Part shown: positions 51,986 through 60,008 of the stretch, piece after piece
Layout: each line of letters begins with the position of its first letter
Numbering within the stretch: position 1 is the first letter of the stretch
The notes under the pieces: generated by a model
The model's database searches: none
What the model was told of the DNA's origin: nothing
The model's input: only the letters and a program-made list of their open reading frames with translations
Made by a program: the position numbers and the translations under genes
From: CAVUWL01 sp963700105
GTDB taxonomy: Bacteria; Actinomycetota; Thermoleophilia; Solirubrobacterales; 70-9
Direction of reading: 5' to 3'
Length of the DNA: 64,000 bases
NCBI GenBank assembly: GCA_963700105.1
Contig: CAVOWL010000005.1
Location: 186,001 to 250,000, forward strand

Positions 51986-52822
51986 ATGATGCGGATCGCC
52001 TACCTCGGACCGGCGGGGACCTTCACCGAGGACGCGCTCGGCGAAGCGGCTCGCGGCCTCGAGTACGAGCCACTGCGCACGGCGACGGTTCACGACGCGA
52101 TCCTTGCCGTTCAGCAGGGCGAAGCGGAGCGTGCCCTGGTCCCGTTTGAGAATTCGATTGAGGGTTCGGTGCGAAGCACCCTCGACACCCTCGCCTTCGA
52201 TGCGGATGCCGTGACCATAGTCGGACAGTACGACTTCGCGATCAGCGCTCAGTTGATCGCCCGCCAAGCGCTGGAGCTGACCCAGATCGAGGCGGTGCTC
52301 TCCCACCCCCAGCCGCTCGCCCAGTGTGCGCGCTTTTTGCGCGTCGAGGTGGCGGCCGCCGAGCGAGTCAGCGCCAGCAGCACCGCAGAGGCGGTGCGCC
52401 AGATCAGCGAATCGGACCGACCGTGGGCAGCGATCGGGGCTCGCTCCGCCGCCGAGCTCTACGGATGCGTCATCTTGCGGGAAGGGATCGAGGATGAGAC
52501 CGACAACGTGACCCGCTTTGTTTGGATCGCCGCTGCCGGAACGGTGCCCTCGGGTGGAGGCGCCTGGAAGACCTCGCTTGTCTTTTCCGAGCTCGGCGAG
52601 GATCACCCAGGGGCGCTGGTTGAGGCGCTGCAGGAGTTCTCAAATCGCGGTGTCAACCTGAGCCGAATTGAGTCTCGACCGCTGCGGCGCGGACTGGGCC
52701 GCTACATGTTCTTCTGTGACCTCGAGGCAGCACTCAGCGACGTGCGGGTTGCCGAGGCGATCGAGGCGCTTCGTGCCAAGGCGGACTCGGTTCGCGTCTT
52801 GGGCTCCTATCCGGTCAGTTGA
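51986..52822 (+). CDS. pheA: Prephenate dehydratase
   Basis: Converts prephenate to phenylpyruvate in phenylalanine synthesis. 278 residues with the PDT domain IAYLGPAGTFTEDALGEAA, VPFENSIEGSVRSTLDTL and ESDRPWAAIGARSAAELYGC, the catalytic DETDNVTRFVWI near 171-182 (T-R-F motif), and a C-terminal ACT domain with DHPGALVEALQEFSNRGVNL followed by SRIESRPLRRGLGRYMFF, the ESRP phenylalanine-binding motif for feedback control. No chorismate mutase is fused. Two adjacent ATG codons at 51986 and 51989 are possible starts. Confidence 0.95.
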   Translation: MMRIAYLGPAGTFTEDALGEAARGLEYEPLRTATVHDAILAVQQGEAERALVPFENSIEGSVRSTLDTLAFDADAVTIVGQYDFAISAQLIARQALELTQIEAVLSHPQPLAQCARFLRVEVAAAERVSASSTAEAVRQISESDRPWAAIGARSAAELYGCVILREGIEDETDNVTRFVWIAAAGTVPSGGGAWKTSLVFSELGEDHPGALVEALQEFSNRGVNLSRIESRPLRRGLGRYMFFCDLEAALSDVRVAEAIEALRAKADSVRVLGSYPVS

Positions 52823-52828
52823 CCCCCG

Positions 52829-52834
52829 TACAAT
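52829..52834 (+). promoter_or_regulatory. Candidate -10 box for the HNH gene
   Basis: TACAAT, a good -10 hexamer, ends 10 nt before the ATG at 52845. The message would have a leader of only about 4 nt. It lies just past the pheA stop, so the HNH gene can be transcribed separately. Confidence 0.45.
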
Positions 52835-52844
52835 CGCGAGCACG

Positions 52845-53351
52845 ATGGCACGGGTCTTGGTCCTCAATGCGACCTATGAGCCGATCAACGTCTGCACGTT
52901 GCGGCGCGCCGCCGTGCTGCTACTCAAGGAAAAGGCCGAGCTGCTCGAGCAGCAAGAGGGCGCGCTTCACTCCGAGCACATGACAATCGAGCGCCCCGAC
53001 GTGATTCGACTCGTCAGCTACGTGCGAATTCCGCGCGAGGCCCACCGCCGAAAAATAACCCGCAGGGCGGTCCTGGCCCGAGACGCCTGGACCTGCCAGT
53101 ACTGCGGATCAAAGAAGTCTGGGCTCACCGTCGACCACGTGATCCCGCGCAGCAGGGGCGGCCAATCGGTCTGGGAGAACATCGTCGCCGCCTGCGCCGC
53201 CTGCAACCGCCGCAAGGGAAATCGGCTGCCGCGCGAGATCCAGATGCACCCGCGGAGCAACCCGAAGCCACCCGGGCCGACGGTCTTTATTCAGGTCGCA
53301 AGTCCCAGCATCCCTGCGGCCTGGCAGCAGTACCTGGCAACCGCCGCCTAA
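52845..53351 (+). CDS. HNH endonuclease family protein
   Basis: 168 residues. The N-terminal half (VLVLNATYEPINVCTLRRAA, VLLLKEKAELLEQQEGALHS) is typical of a conserved actinobacterial/cyanobacterial HNH group. The C-terminal HNH core has CQYCGSKKSGLTVDHVIPRS and WENIVAACAACNRRKGNRLP, with two CxxC zinc pairs and the D-H-V catalytic motif. This is a chromosomal housekeeping-type family of unknown target, probably DNA-related, not obviously a mobile homing enzyme. Its TAA stop overlaps the gyrA TAG stop on the opposite strand (CTAA). Confidence 0.9.
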   Translation: MARVLVLNATYEPINVCTLRRAAVLLLKEKAELLEQQEGALHSEHMTIERPDVIRLVSYVRIPREAHRRKITRRAVLARDAWTCQYCGSKKSGLTVDHVIPRSRGGQSVWENIVAACAACNRRKGNRLPREIQMHPRSNPKPPGPTVFIQVASPSIPAAWQQYLATAA

Positions 53352-56300
53352 GCAAGCAGGTCGTTTTGCTGCTCGCGAGGCGTCTCCTCTGAGGCCTGTG
53401 ACTCGACCACCAAAGCGACGGCGCTGACCCGGTCATCATCCTTAATGTTCATCACCTTGACTCCCTGAGTCGCACGCCCCATCTCCGAGATGCCGCTGAC
53501 CGAGGTTCGCTGGACCATCCCGTTTTGGGAGATAAAGAGCAACTCCTGATGTTCGCGCACGATCAGAGCGCCGGCGAGACCGCCCTTCTTGGTGGTCAGC
53601 TTCGCGGTTAGCACCCCTTTGGTGCCGCGACCCTTGATCGGGTATTCGGCCACCGGTGTTCGCTTGCCGTAGCCATTCTCGGTGACGACGAAAAGTTCGG
53701 TGTCATCGCGCGCGATGTCCATCGCCAGCACACGGTTACCCTTGCCGCTGACATTCATCCCTTTGATCCCACCGGTGTCGCGGCCCATCGGACGAACCAA
53801 TGTCTCAGCGAAGCGCGCCGCGTGCCCTGAGTGGGAAACGATCAGGATGTCGTCTTCACCGGAGGTGAGCCGGACCTGGACCAACTCGTCACCGTCGCGG
53901 ACCTTGATCGCGATAATGCCGTCGGCTCGGATCGGGGTGTTATAGGAGAGGAACTCGGTCTTCTTGATCTGCCCCTTTGCGGTGGCGAATGCCAGGTACT
54001 TGTTCTCCTTGAAGTCCCGGGTTGGGATCACCGCCATCACCCTCTCTCCTTCGCGCAGCGGCAGCAGGTTGACCAGGGCACTGCCTTTCGCCGTCCGCGA
54101 CCCCTCCGGCAGCTCGTAGACCTTGAGCCGATAGACCTTGCCGCGATTTGTGAAGAAGAGCAGGAAGTCGTGGGTCGAGCAGATGTGGAGGTGCTCGATG
54201 TAGTCGTCCTCCTTCAGGTTCATTCCCATCACCCCGACCCCGCCGCGATGCTGCTGGCGGTAGGTCGCAAGCGGCAACCGCTTCACGTAGCCCGACGCCG
54301 TCAGTGAGATCACCATCTGCTGGTCGGCGATCATGTCCTCGATCCCAACGTCGCCCTCGAAGTGAGCCAGCTCGGTGCGCCGCTCGTCGCCGTAGGACTC
54401 GACGATCTCGACCAACTCCTCCTTGACCAGCCCCATCACCCGCAGCTCGTCGCCGAGGATCGCCCGCAGCTCCCCGATCCGCTCCATCAGGTCGGCGTGC
54501 TCGGCTCGAACTTTGTCCGCCTCGAGTGCGGTGAGGCGCTGCAGGCGCATGTCGAGGATGGCCTGGGCCTGCTCGCGGGAGAGGTCAAACCTCTCAATAA
54601 GTCCGCTGCGGGCGTCGTCGGGGTCGCTAGAGCCGCGGATCAGTTTGATCACCGCGTCGAGGTTGTCGAGTGCGACCAGCATCCCCTCGAGGATGTGAGC
54701 CCTGGCCTCGGCACGGCGCAGTTCGTACTGGGTGCGACGGGTGACCACCTCGCGCTGGTGGTCGACATAGTGGTGGATCAGCTCGAGCAGGCTCAGCGTC
54801 TTCGGCACGCCGTCGACCAGCGCCACCATGTTGGCGCCGAAGGTCGTCTGCATCGCCGTTTTCTTATAGAGGTTGTTGAGAACGACCTTGGCCGGCGGGC
54901 CGCCGCGTTTGAGCTCGATCACCAGCCGCATCCCGGAGCCGTCGGACTCATCGCGCAGGTCGGAGATCCCCTCCAGTTTTTTGTCGCGGACGAGGTCGGC
55001 GATCTTCGTCACCAGGCCACCGTCGCCGAGCTTCTTCACCGTGAACGGGAGCTCGGTCACGATGATCGCCTCCTTGCCCCCCTTCAGCGGCTCGACGTGG
55101 GCGCGGGCGCGAACCCGGATGCTGCCGCGGCCCGAGGCGTAGGCGTCGCGAATGCCCTCACGGCTCATGATCCCGCCGCCGGGGAAGTCGGGGCCCTTGA
55201 TGTGCGTCATCAGCCCCTCGAGGTCGATCGCCGGGTCGTCGATGTAGGCAGCGACGGCGGCGGCCACCTCGCGCAGGTTGTGGGGGGGGATGTTGGTCGC
55301 CATCCCAACGGCGATCCCCGAGGTGCCGTTGACCAGCAAATTCGGGTAGCGGGCCGGAAGGACCAGCGGTTCCTGCTCCTTCTCGTCGTAGTTGGGGCCG
55401 AAGTCGACCGTGTCGGCGTCGATATCTCGCAGCAGCTCGGTCGCCATGCGGCCGAGGCGAGCCTCGGTGTTGTGACTGACGAAACCATCGGTGAGGAAGG
55501 AGTGATCTTCGGAATCGACCCGAATCGAGTAGACCGGCTGGACGCCTGCCTCGGCGACCGACTCGACCTCGGCGTAGAAGTAGTCGCCGCTAACCAGCGG
55601 GCTCACCACATCGCGGACCTCCTGCGACTCGATTCTCGCCAGGATCGCGGTACCCCCTTGATCCCAGCGCTCGGTTCGATCGACCTTGTGCCGGCGCAGC
55701 CAGTCCCGGTCGGTCCAGCGCCCGCCGCTGTCGGAGCGGATGTAGCCGGCCATGAAGGGGACGTGGTCGGAGCTAAGGGCACGGCTGCTCGCCGGGATCA
55801 TCTCGAGCTCGCGCTCGAGCTTCGCCTGCTTCGCCTTGAGGAATCCGACGTTGCGGGCGAATAGCGCTGCCTCACGGCTGTTGCTAATAACCACCTTGAA
55901 CTCGCCCTTCCCATAGCGGCAAATACGCGAGACGATCCCCGCCTCGAGCAAGAGGACCTGCACATCGTGTGCGAGCTGCTCGCTGGAGGTCGAATAGGAG
56001 ATCTGGATCGAGTTCCCCGGCAGCCGCGAGGAAGAGCCGGCGGCGCTGAAGAGGGCGCGCAGGAAGGCGCGCTTGAAGGCTGCGCCGGAGCCCCAGACGA
56101 GCTCTGGAACAGACTTCTCCCCGGCAGCTGCGCCGGTCATTTCGGCCAGGGGGCTCTTGTGAAATTGCTCGAGGTTCCCGACATCGAGCTCGTGCAGGAG
56201 GCTACCGGGGGCGGTCTCGCGGGAGTCCACGTGGCGCCGACCGCCAACCACGGAGTCATAGGCATCTACGACCAGGTTGAAAAAGACGGCGTCGACGTTG

Positions 56301-57100
56301 TTAAAGCCAACCCTCGAATCGCTGACCGATCCGGCGGAGACAAGGGCCCCCGCGAGAAGGGCGAGCTGGCCGTCATCTTCTGTGAGTGGGTCGGCGGGCT
56401 CGCGAACGGTGCGCGAGATCAACACCCTGTCACCAGGCGATATCTCCTCCAGCAATTTCCAAAGCAAGAGGGGCACTCCGGCCATGTCGACCAGACAGAG
56501 GACCGGGTGGTTGCGGGTACCAGTTAGCTGATGGCCATGGGTGGTGCGCAGGCGGAGCGTCGGGTGATCGCCAGAGTGAAAGAGCTTCGAAGCGCGGGTG
56601 GGTCGGCCGAGGCGGTCGAGCACTTCGAGATCGACGTCATTGTCGGAGTTGGGCGCGGCGTCTCGAACGATTGAGTCGATGCGAACGGTCCCCTGAGGTG
56701 TGGCGACCCGTGTACCGCCGGCGACGCAGTAGCGCATCGCCGCGGCCGGATCGTCGTCGATCGAGCCAAAGTTGCCCTGGCCGTCGACCAACAGGTAGCG
56801 CAGTGAGAAGTCCTGCGCCATCCGCACCAGGGTGTCGTAAATGGCCGAGTCGCCATGGGGGTGATACTTGCCCATCACCTCGCCGACGATGAAGGCGCAC
56901 TTGCGGTAAGGCCGCGTCGGCTGAAGGCCGACGTCATGCATCGCGTAAAGGACGCGGCGATGGACCGGCTTGAGCCCGTCACGTACGTCGGGCAGCGCCC
57001 GTCCGACGATCACGCTCATCGCGTAATCGAGGTAAGACGAGCGCATCTCCTTCTCGAGCTCGCGCTCTTCGATGCGCCCGGTCAGGGCCTCAAGCGCCAT
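53348..57100 (-). CDS. gyrA: DNA gyrase subunit A with in-frame intein
   Basis: Catalytic subunit of gyrase. The 1250-codon frame contains an intein of 420 residues (55469-56728); after splicing GyrA is 830 residues, a normal length. The N-terminal domain has LKPVHRRVLYAM and GKYHPHGDSAIYDTLVRMAQ (Ser85 and Asp89 are the quinolone-contact type), and the catalytic tyrosine is Tyr124, immediately before the intein, with TEARLGRMATELLRDIDADT resuming after it. The C-terminal six-bladed DNA-wrapping domain includes the gyrase-specific box QHRGGVGV(M)G. It starts 24 bases after the gyrB stop. Confidence 0.97.
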   Translation of the reverse strand: MALEALTGRIEERELEKEMRSSYLDYAMSVIVGRALPDVRDGLKPVHRRVLYAMHDVGLQPTRPYRKCAFIVGEVMGKYHPHGDSAIYDTLVRMAQDFSLRYLLVDGQGNFGSIDDDPAAAMRYCVAGGTRVATPQGTVRIDSIVRDAAPNSDNDVDLEVLDRLGRPTRASKLFHSGDHPTLRLRTTHGHQLTGTRNHPVLCLVDMAGVPLLLWKLLEEISPGDRVLISRTVREPADPLTEDDGQLALLAGALVSAGSVSDSRVGFNNVDAVFFNLVVDAYDSVVGGRRHVDSRETAPGSLLHELDVGNLEQFHKSPLAEMTGAAAGEKSVPELVWGSGAAFKRAFLRALFSAAGSSSRLPGNSIQISYSTSSEQLAHDVQVLLLEAGIVSRICRYGKGEFKVVISNSREAALFARNVGFLKAKQAKLERELEMIPASSRALSSDHVPFMAGYIRSDSGGRWTDRDWLRRHKVDRTERWDQGGTAILARIESQEVRDVVSPLVSGDYFYAEVESVAEAGVQPVYSIRVDSEDHSFLTDGFVSHNTEARLGRMATELLRDIDADTVDFGPNYDEKEQEPLVLPARYPNLLVNGTSGIAVGMATNIPPHNLREVAAAVAAYIDDPAIDLEGLMTHIKGPDFPGGGIMSREGIRDAYASGRGSIRVRARAHVEPLKGGKEAIIVTELPFTVKKLGDGGLVTKIADLVRDKKLEGISDLRDESDGSGMRLVIELKRGGPPAKVVLNNLYKKTAMQTTFGANMVALVDGVPKTLSLLELIHHYVDHQREVVTRRTQYELRRAEARAHILEGMLVALDNLDAVIKLIRGSSDPDDARSGLIERFDLSREQAQAILDMRLQRLTALEADKVRAEHADLMERIGELRAILGDELRVMGLVKEELVEIVESYGDERRTELAHFEGDVGIEDMIADQQMVISLTASGYVKRLPLATYRQQHRGGVGVMGMNLKEDDYIEHLHICSTHDFLLFFTNRGKVYRLKVYELPEGSRTAKGSALVNLLPLREGERVMAVIPTRDFKENKYLAFATAKGQIKKTEFLSYNTPIRADGIIAIKVRDGDELVQVRLTSGEDDILIVSHSGHAARFAETLVRPMGRDTGGIKGMNVSGKGNRVLAMDIARDDTELFVVTENGYGKRTPVAEYPIKGRGTKGVLTAKLTTKKGGLAGALIVREHQELLFISQNGMVQRTSVSGISEMGRATQGVKVMNIKDDDRVSAVALVVESQASEETPREQQNDLLA
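55469..56728 (-). mobile_element. GyrA intein with degenerate LAGLIDADG endonuclease
   Basis: Protein-splicing element of 420 residues, inserted between catalytic Tyr124 and Thr, the same site as the mycobacterial GyrA intein. Block A starts CVAGGTRVATPQG (Cys1), block B has GTRNHPVLCLVDMAGVP (T-x-N-H at 71-74), and the C-end is VYSIRVDSEDHSFLTDGFVS followed by His-Asn and +1 Thr. All splicing residues are present, and the PNSDN, FHSG and LLWKL stretches closely parallel Mycobacterium xenopi GyrA intein. Unlike that mini-intein it keeps an endonuclease insert (about 115-345), but both LAGLIDADG helices lack their Asp: LALLAGALVSAGSV and AFLRALFSAAGSS. Confidence 0.95.
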
Positions 57101-57124
57101 CAGCGACTCTCCGCTGTACTCGGA

Positions 57125-59542
57125 TCAAACGTCAAGGAACCGGACCTCTTTGGCGTGGGCCTCGATGAAGTTGCGCCGCGGCTCAACCTGATCGCCCATC
57201 AGCATTGAGAAGATCTTGTCGGCGGCGGTCGCGTCTTCGAGGGTGACCCGGGCCAGGGTGCGACTGGCGGGATCCATGGTCGTCTCGCGCAGCTGGTCGG
57301 GATTCATCTCGCCCAGGCCCTTGAAGCGGTTCAGGGTAACTCCGTGGCGGGCGAGCTCGAGAACGCTGCCGCGCAGCGCAGCGAAGGACAGCGCGACGTT
57401 TCGGCGCTCGCCGAGTGAGATCTCAAACGGCGGTCGCCCGACCTGCTTCAGCAGCGCCTCGTGGACCTCGACGAACTTGCGGTAATCGTGGTTGGAGAAG
57501 AGCTCGGCCGGCAGCCGGTGGGTGCGGGCGAGACCGCTCTTTCGCTCGGTTGCCTTGACCACCAAGAGCTCCTCTCCGGAGGAGAGCACCTCGGTCTCAA
57601 ACGCCGCTGCGGGCGGCGCGGCGGCGCTGAGCAGCCGGGCGGCAGAGGCAATCGTCGCCACCTGCTCGTCGAGAAGGTTCGACTCCTCGAGGAAGCGAAC
57701 CGTGTCATGACCGAACTCCGCCTGTAGGGAGGAGCCCCAACCCTCGTACTCTTTCGAGCGGCGGACGTAGGCCTGCCAGCGGCTCGGGGTGAGCTTCTTC
57801 GCGTTCCCCGTGGCGTCCGTCAGCTCGAAGTTCTCGAGCTTGTCGCGCAACAGCAGCTCCTCAAGTTCGGACTCGCGCTCGAGGTAGGTCTCCTGATTGC
57901 CCTGCTTGACCCTGTAGAGGGGGGGTTTGGCGATATAGACGTAGCCGGCGTCGATCAGTTCCGGCATCTGCCGGTAGAGGAAGGTGAGGACGAGGGTGCG
58001 GATGTGGGCGCCATCGACGTCGGCGTCGGTTGCCATCACGATCTTGTGGTACCTGGCTTCGTCGATATTGAACTCGTCGTGGACTCCGGTGCCGATTGCG
58101 GTGATCAGCGCCTGGATCTCGTTATTAGCCAGGACCTTGTCGATCCGGCTCTTCTCGACGTTGATGATCTTTCCGCGAAGCGGCAGCACCGCCTGGGTGT
58201 TGCGATCGCGGGCCTGCTTCGCGGAGCCGCCGGCTGAGTCACCCTCGACCACAAAGATCTCCGCCAGGCTCGGGTCCTTGACCGTGCAGTCGGCGAGCTT
58301 GCCCGGCAGAGTCGAGTTCTCCAGCGCCGACTTGCGGGTCAGGTCGCGGGCCTTGCGCGCCGCCGCCCGCGCCCGCGAGGCATCGATCGCCTTCATGATC
58401 ACCCGCCGCGCGTCGGTGGGATTCTCCTCGAGATACTCGCCGAGTTTGCGGTTCACGATCTCCTCGACCAGGCCGCGGATCGGCGGGTTGCCGAGTTTGG
58501 TCTTGGTTTGACCCTCGAACTGGGGGTCGTGCAGCTTGACCGAGATCACCGCGGTGAGTCCCTCGCGCACATCCTCGCCGGCGAGGTTGTCGTCCTTCTC
58601 TTTCAGCAGCCCTTTGTTTCGTGCGTATGCGTTGAGGGTCCTGGTCAGCGCCGAGCGGAAACCGGAGAGGTGTGAGCCGCCCTCGTGGGTGTTGATGTTG
58701 TTGGCGAAGCTGAAGATCGACTCCTGGTAGGAGGCGTTCCACTGCATCGCGATCTCGACTTGGCCCTCCTCTTTGCCGCCCTCGAAGTAGATGACCTTCT
58801 TGTGCAGCTCGTCCTTGTTGCCGTTGAGATAGCGGACGAAGTCCTCGATCCCGCCCTCGTACTGAAAGGTGACGCTGTTGGTAGCACCGCGCTCATCGAC
58901 GAGCTCGATCTTCAAGCCACGGGTGAGGAAGGCGGTCTCCCGCAGCCGCTCGGCCAGGGTCTGAAAGTCGAACTCGATCTCTTCGAAGATTTCGAGGTCG
59001 GGAAGGAAGCTGATCGTCGTACCGTGCGCCTTTGTCGGGGCACCCTGGGTCAGCTCGGTTTGCGGCTTTCCACGTTCGTAATCCTGTGACCAAACGTGGC
59101 CTTCGCGGCTGATCTGAAGATGGAGGCGCTCGGAGAGCGCGTTTACTACCGAGACCCCGACTCCGTGCAGGCCGCCGGAGACCTTGTAGCCACCACCGTC
59201 TCCAAACTTCCCACCGGCGTGCAGGACTGTCAGCACCACCTCGGCGGCGGGGCGCTGCTCTTTCTGCATTGTCTCGACCGGGATCCCGCGACCGTCATCC
59301 TCGACGGTGCAGCTGTTGTCGGGCGCCAAGACAACGCGGACGCTGTCGCAATGCCCCGCCAGAGCCTCATCGACGGAGTTGTCCACAACCTCATAAACCA
59401 GGTGGTGCAGGCCCCGGGGGCCGGTCGATCCAATGTACATTCCGGGCCGCTTGCGAACCGCTTCCAGGCCCTCCAGGACGGTGATGTCCTCGGCGCCGTA
59501 GGAATCGGCCGTTTTAGCGGCATCGGTAGTCTTCTCAGGCAA
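57125..59542 (-). CDS. gyrB: DNA gyrase subunit B, long form
   Basis: ATPase subunit of gyrase, 805 residues. GHKL ATPase domain: YEVVDNSVDEALAGHC near 50-65 (Asn/Glu), DDGRGIPVE, and KVSGGLHGVGVSVVNALSER. Transducer lysine in QTKTKLGNPP. TOPRIM: VEGDSAGGSAKQARDRNTQA and MATDADVDGAHIRTLVLTF. C-terminal NRFKGLGEMNPDQLRETTMD. Actinobacterial GyrB is usually about 650-700 residues; the extra block between roughly 560 and 710 (LERESELEELLLRDKLENF onward) corresponds to the insert seen in many Gram-negative GyrB proteins. TTG start with GGAAGGGA five bases before it. Confidence 0.97.
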   Translation of the reverse strand: MPEKTTDAAKTADSYGAEDITVLEGLEAVRKRPGMYIGSTGPRGLHHLVYEVVDNSVDEALAGHCDSVRVVLAPDNSCTVEDDGRGIPVETMQKEQRPAAEVVLTVLHAGGKFGDGGGYKVSGGLHGVGVSVVNALSERLHLQISREGHVWSQDYERGKPQTELTQGAPTKAHGTTISFLPDLEIFEEIEFDFQTLAERLRETAFLTRGLKIELVDERGATNSVTFQYEGGIEDFVRYLNGNKDELHKKVIYFEGGKEEGQVEIAMQWNASYQESIFSFANNINTHEGGSHLSGFRSALTRTLNAYARNKGLLKEKDDNLAGEDVREGLTAVISVKLHDPQFEGQTKTKLGNPPIRGLVEEIVNRKLGEYLEENPTDARRVIMKAIDASRARAAARKARDLTRKSALENSTLPGKLADCTVKDPSLAEIFVVEGDSAGGSAKQARDRNTQAVLPLRGKIINVEKSRIDKVLANNEIQALITAIGTGVHDEFNIDEARYHKIVMATDADVDGAHIRTLVLTFLYRQMPELIDAGYVYIAKPPLYRVKQGNQETYLERESELEELLLRDKLENFELTDATGNAKKLTPSRWQAYVRRSKEYEGWGSSLQAEFGHDTVRFLEESNLLDEQVATIASAARLLSAAAPPAAAFETEVLSSGEELLVVKATERKSGLARTHRLPAELFSNHDYRKFVEVHEALLKQVGRPPFEISLGERRNVALSFAALRGSVLELARHGVTLNRFKGLGEMNPDQLRETTMDPASRTLARVTLEDATAADKIFSMLMGDQVEPRRNFIEAHAKEVRFLDV

Positions 59543-59565
59543 TTAATCCCTTCCGGTTCTCACAG

Positions 59566-59607
59566 AAAACCCCGACTGCCTGGAGGCCTGCTCCACACCA
59601 ATCGGGG
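59566..59607 (-). terminator. Terminator-like hairpin before gyrB
   Basis: On the minus strand CCCCGATTG (59607 leftward) pairs with CAGTCGGGG over 9 bp with one G-U, enclosing an inner TGGAG/CTCCA stem, and is followed at once by TTTT (59569-59566). It lies after dciA and ends about 23 bases before the gyrB TTG, a dozen or so bases ahead of its Shine-Dalgarno. It can end the dnaA-dnaN-recF-dciA transcript, or act as a leader attenuator for gyrB. Confidence 0.6.
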
Positions 59608-59702
59608 CACACACACGAGTTCACATAAGGATACCAGTCCGCGACTGCGGAAGGCTCGACTCCAGACTATAAAACTGCTGCAAAAGACGGATAAAGCAAA
59701 GG
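59608..59702 (-). promoter_or_regulatory. AT-richer dciA-gyrB spacer, candidate promoter
   Basis: The spacer after the dciA stop is visibly richer in A/T than its surroundings and contains TTTATAGTCT (complement of about 59663-59672), a possible -10 (TATAGT). No -35 at proper spacing is evident. If a promoter is here, its transcript would cross the hairpin at 59566-59607 before reaching gyrB, which would make that hairpin a regulator. Confidence 0.3.
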
Positions 59703-60008
59703 CTAAAACCGGCCTGCATTAACGCGAAACCGGAGGCTTTTCGGGGCTAGCTCGCCGAGCTTGGATCGCAGCCTCCCCAAGAGCGCAACCTGCATCAGAT
59801 CGAGCTCCTGGGCCCAACCGGCATCGACGCACTCCACGAGTAGCGCACCATCACGCTCAGAGACGGGCTGCGCGCGGGCGGCGAGCGGCGCTCCCAATGC
59901 GGCCTCCCACGCTGCCTGGGTCGCGGCCAGGCAGGTTTTCGGCGCGGCGGCTTCGCGGGCGGCACGAACCGCGCTGGCTGCTGGTCGCGGTGCCCTTCGC
60001 CTGCTCAT
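59703..60008 (-). CDS. DUF721 protein, probable DciA helicase loader
   Basis: 101 residues of the DUF721/DciA family, placed between recF and gyrB exactly as Rv0004 in mycobacteria. It has a basic alanine-rich N-terminus, then AWEAALGAPLAARAQPVSER, GALLVECVDAGWAQELDLM and LRSKLGELAPKSLRFRVN, a KH-like fold. DciA proteins bring the replicative helicase DnaB to DNA in bacteria lacking DnaC/DnaI. The N-terminal zinc-finger-like part of some DciA proteins is missing. The ATG at 60006-60008 overlaps the recF stop (ATGA). Confidence 0.85.
   Translation of the reverse strand: MSRRRAPRPAASAVRAAREAAAPKTCLAATQAAWEAALGAPLAARAQPVSERDGALLVECVDAGWAQELDLMQVALLGRLRSKLGELAPKSLRFRVNAGRF

Noticed and set aside
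54362..55864. 500-codon open frame on the plus strand
   Set aside because: It lies wholly opposite gyrA and its intein, has a composition mirroring the antisense of that gene, and shows no family motif; typical of GC-rich DNA.
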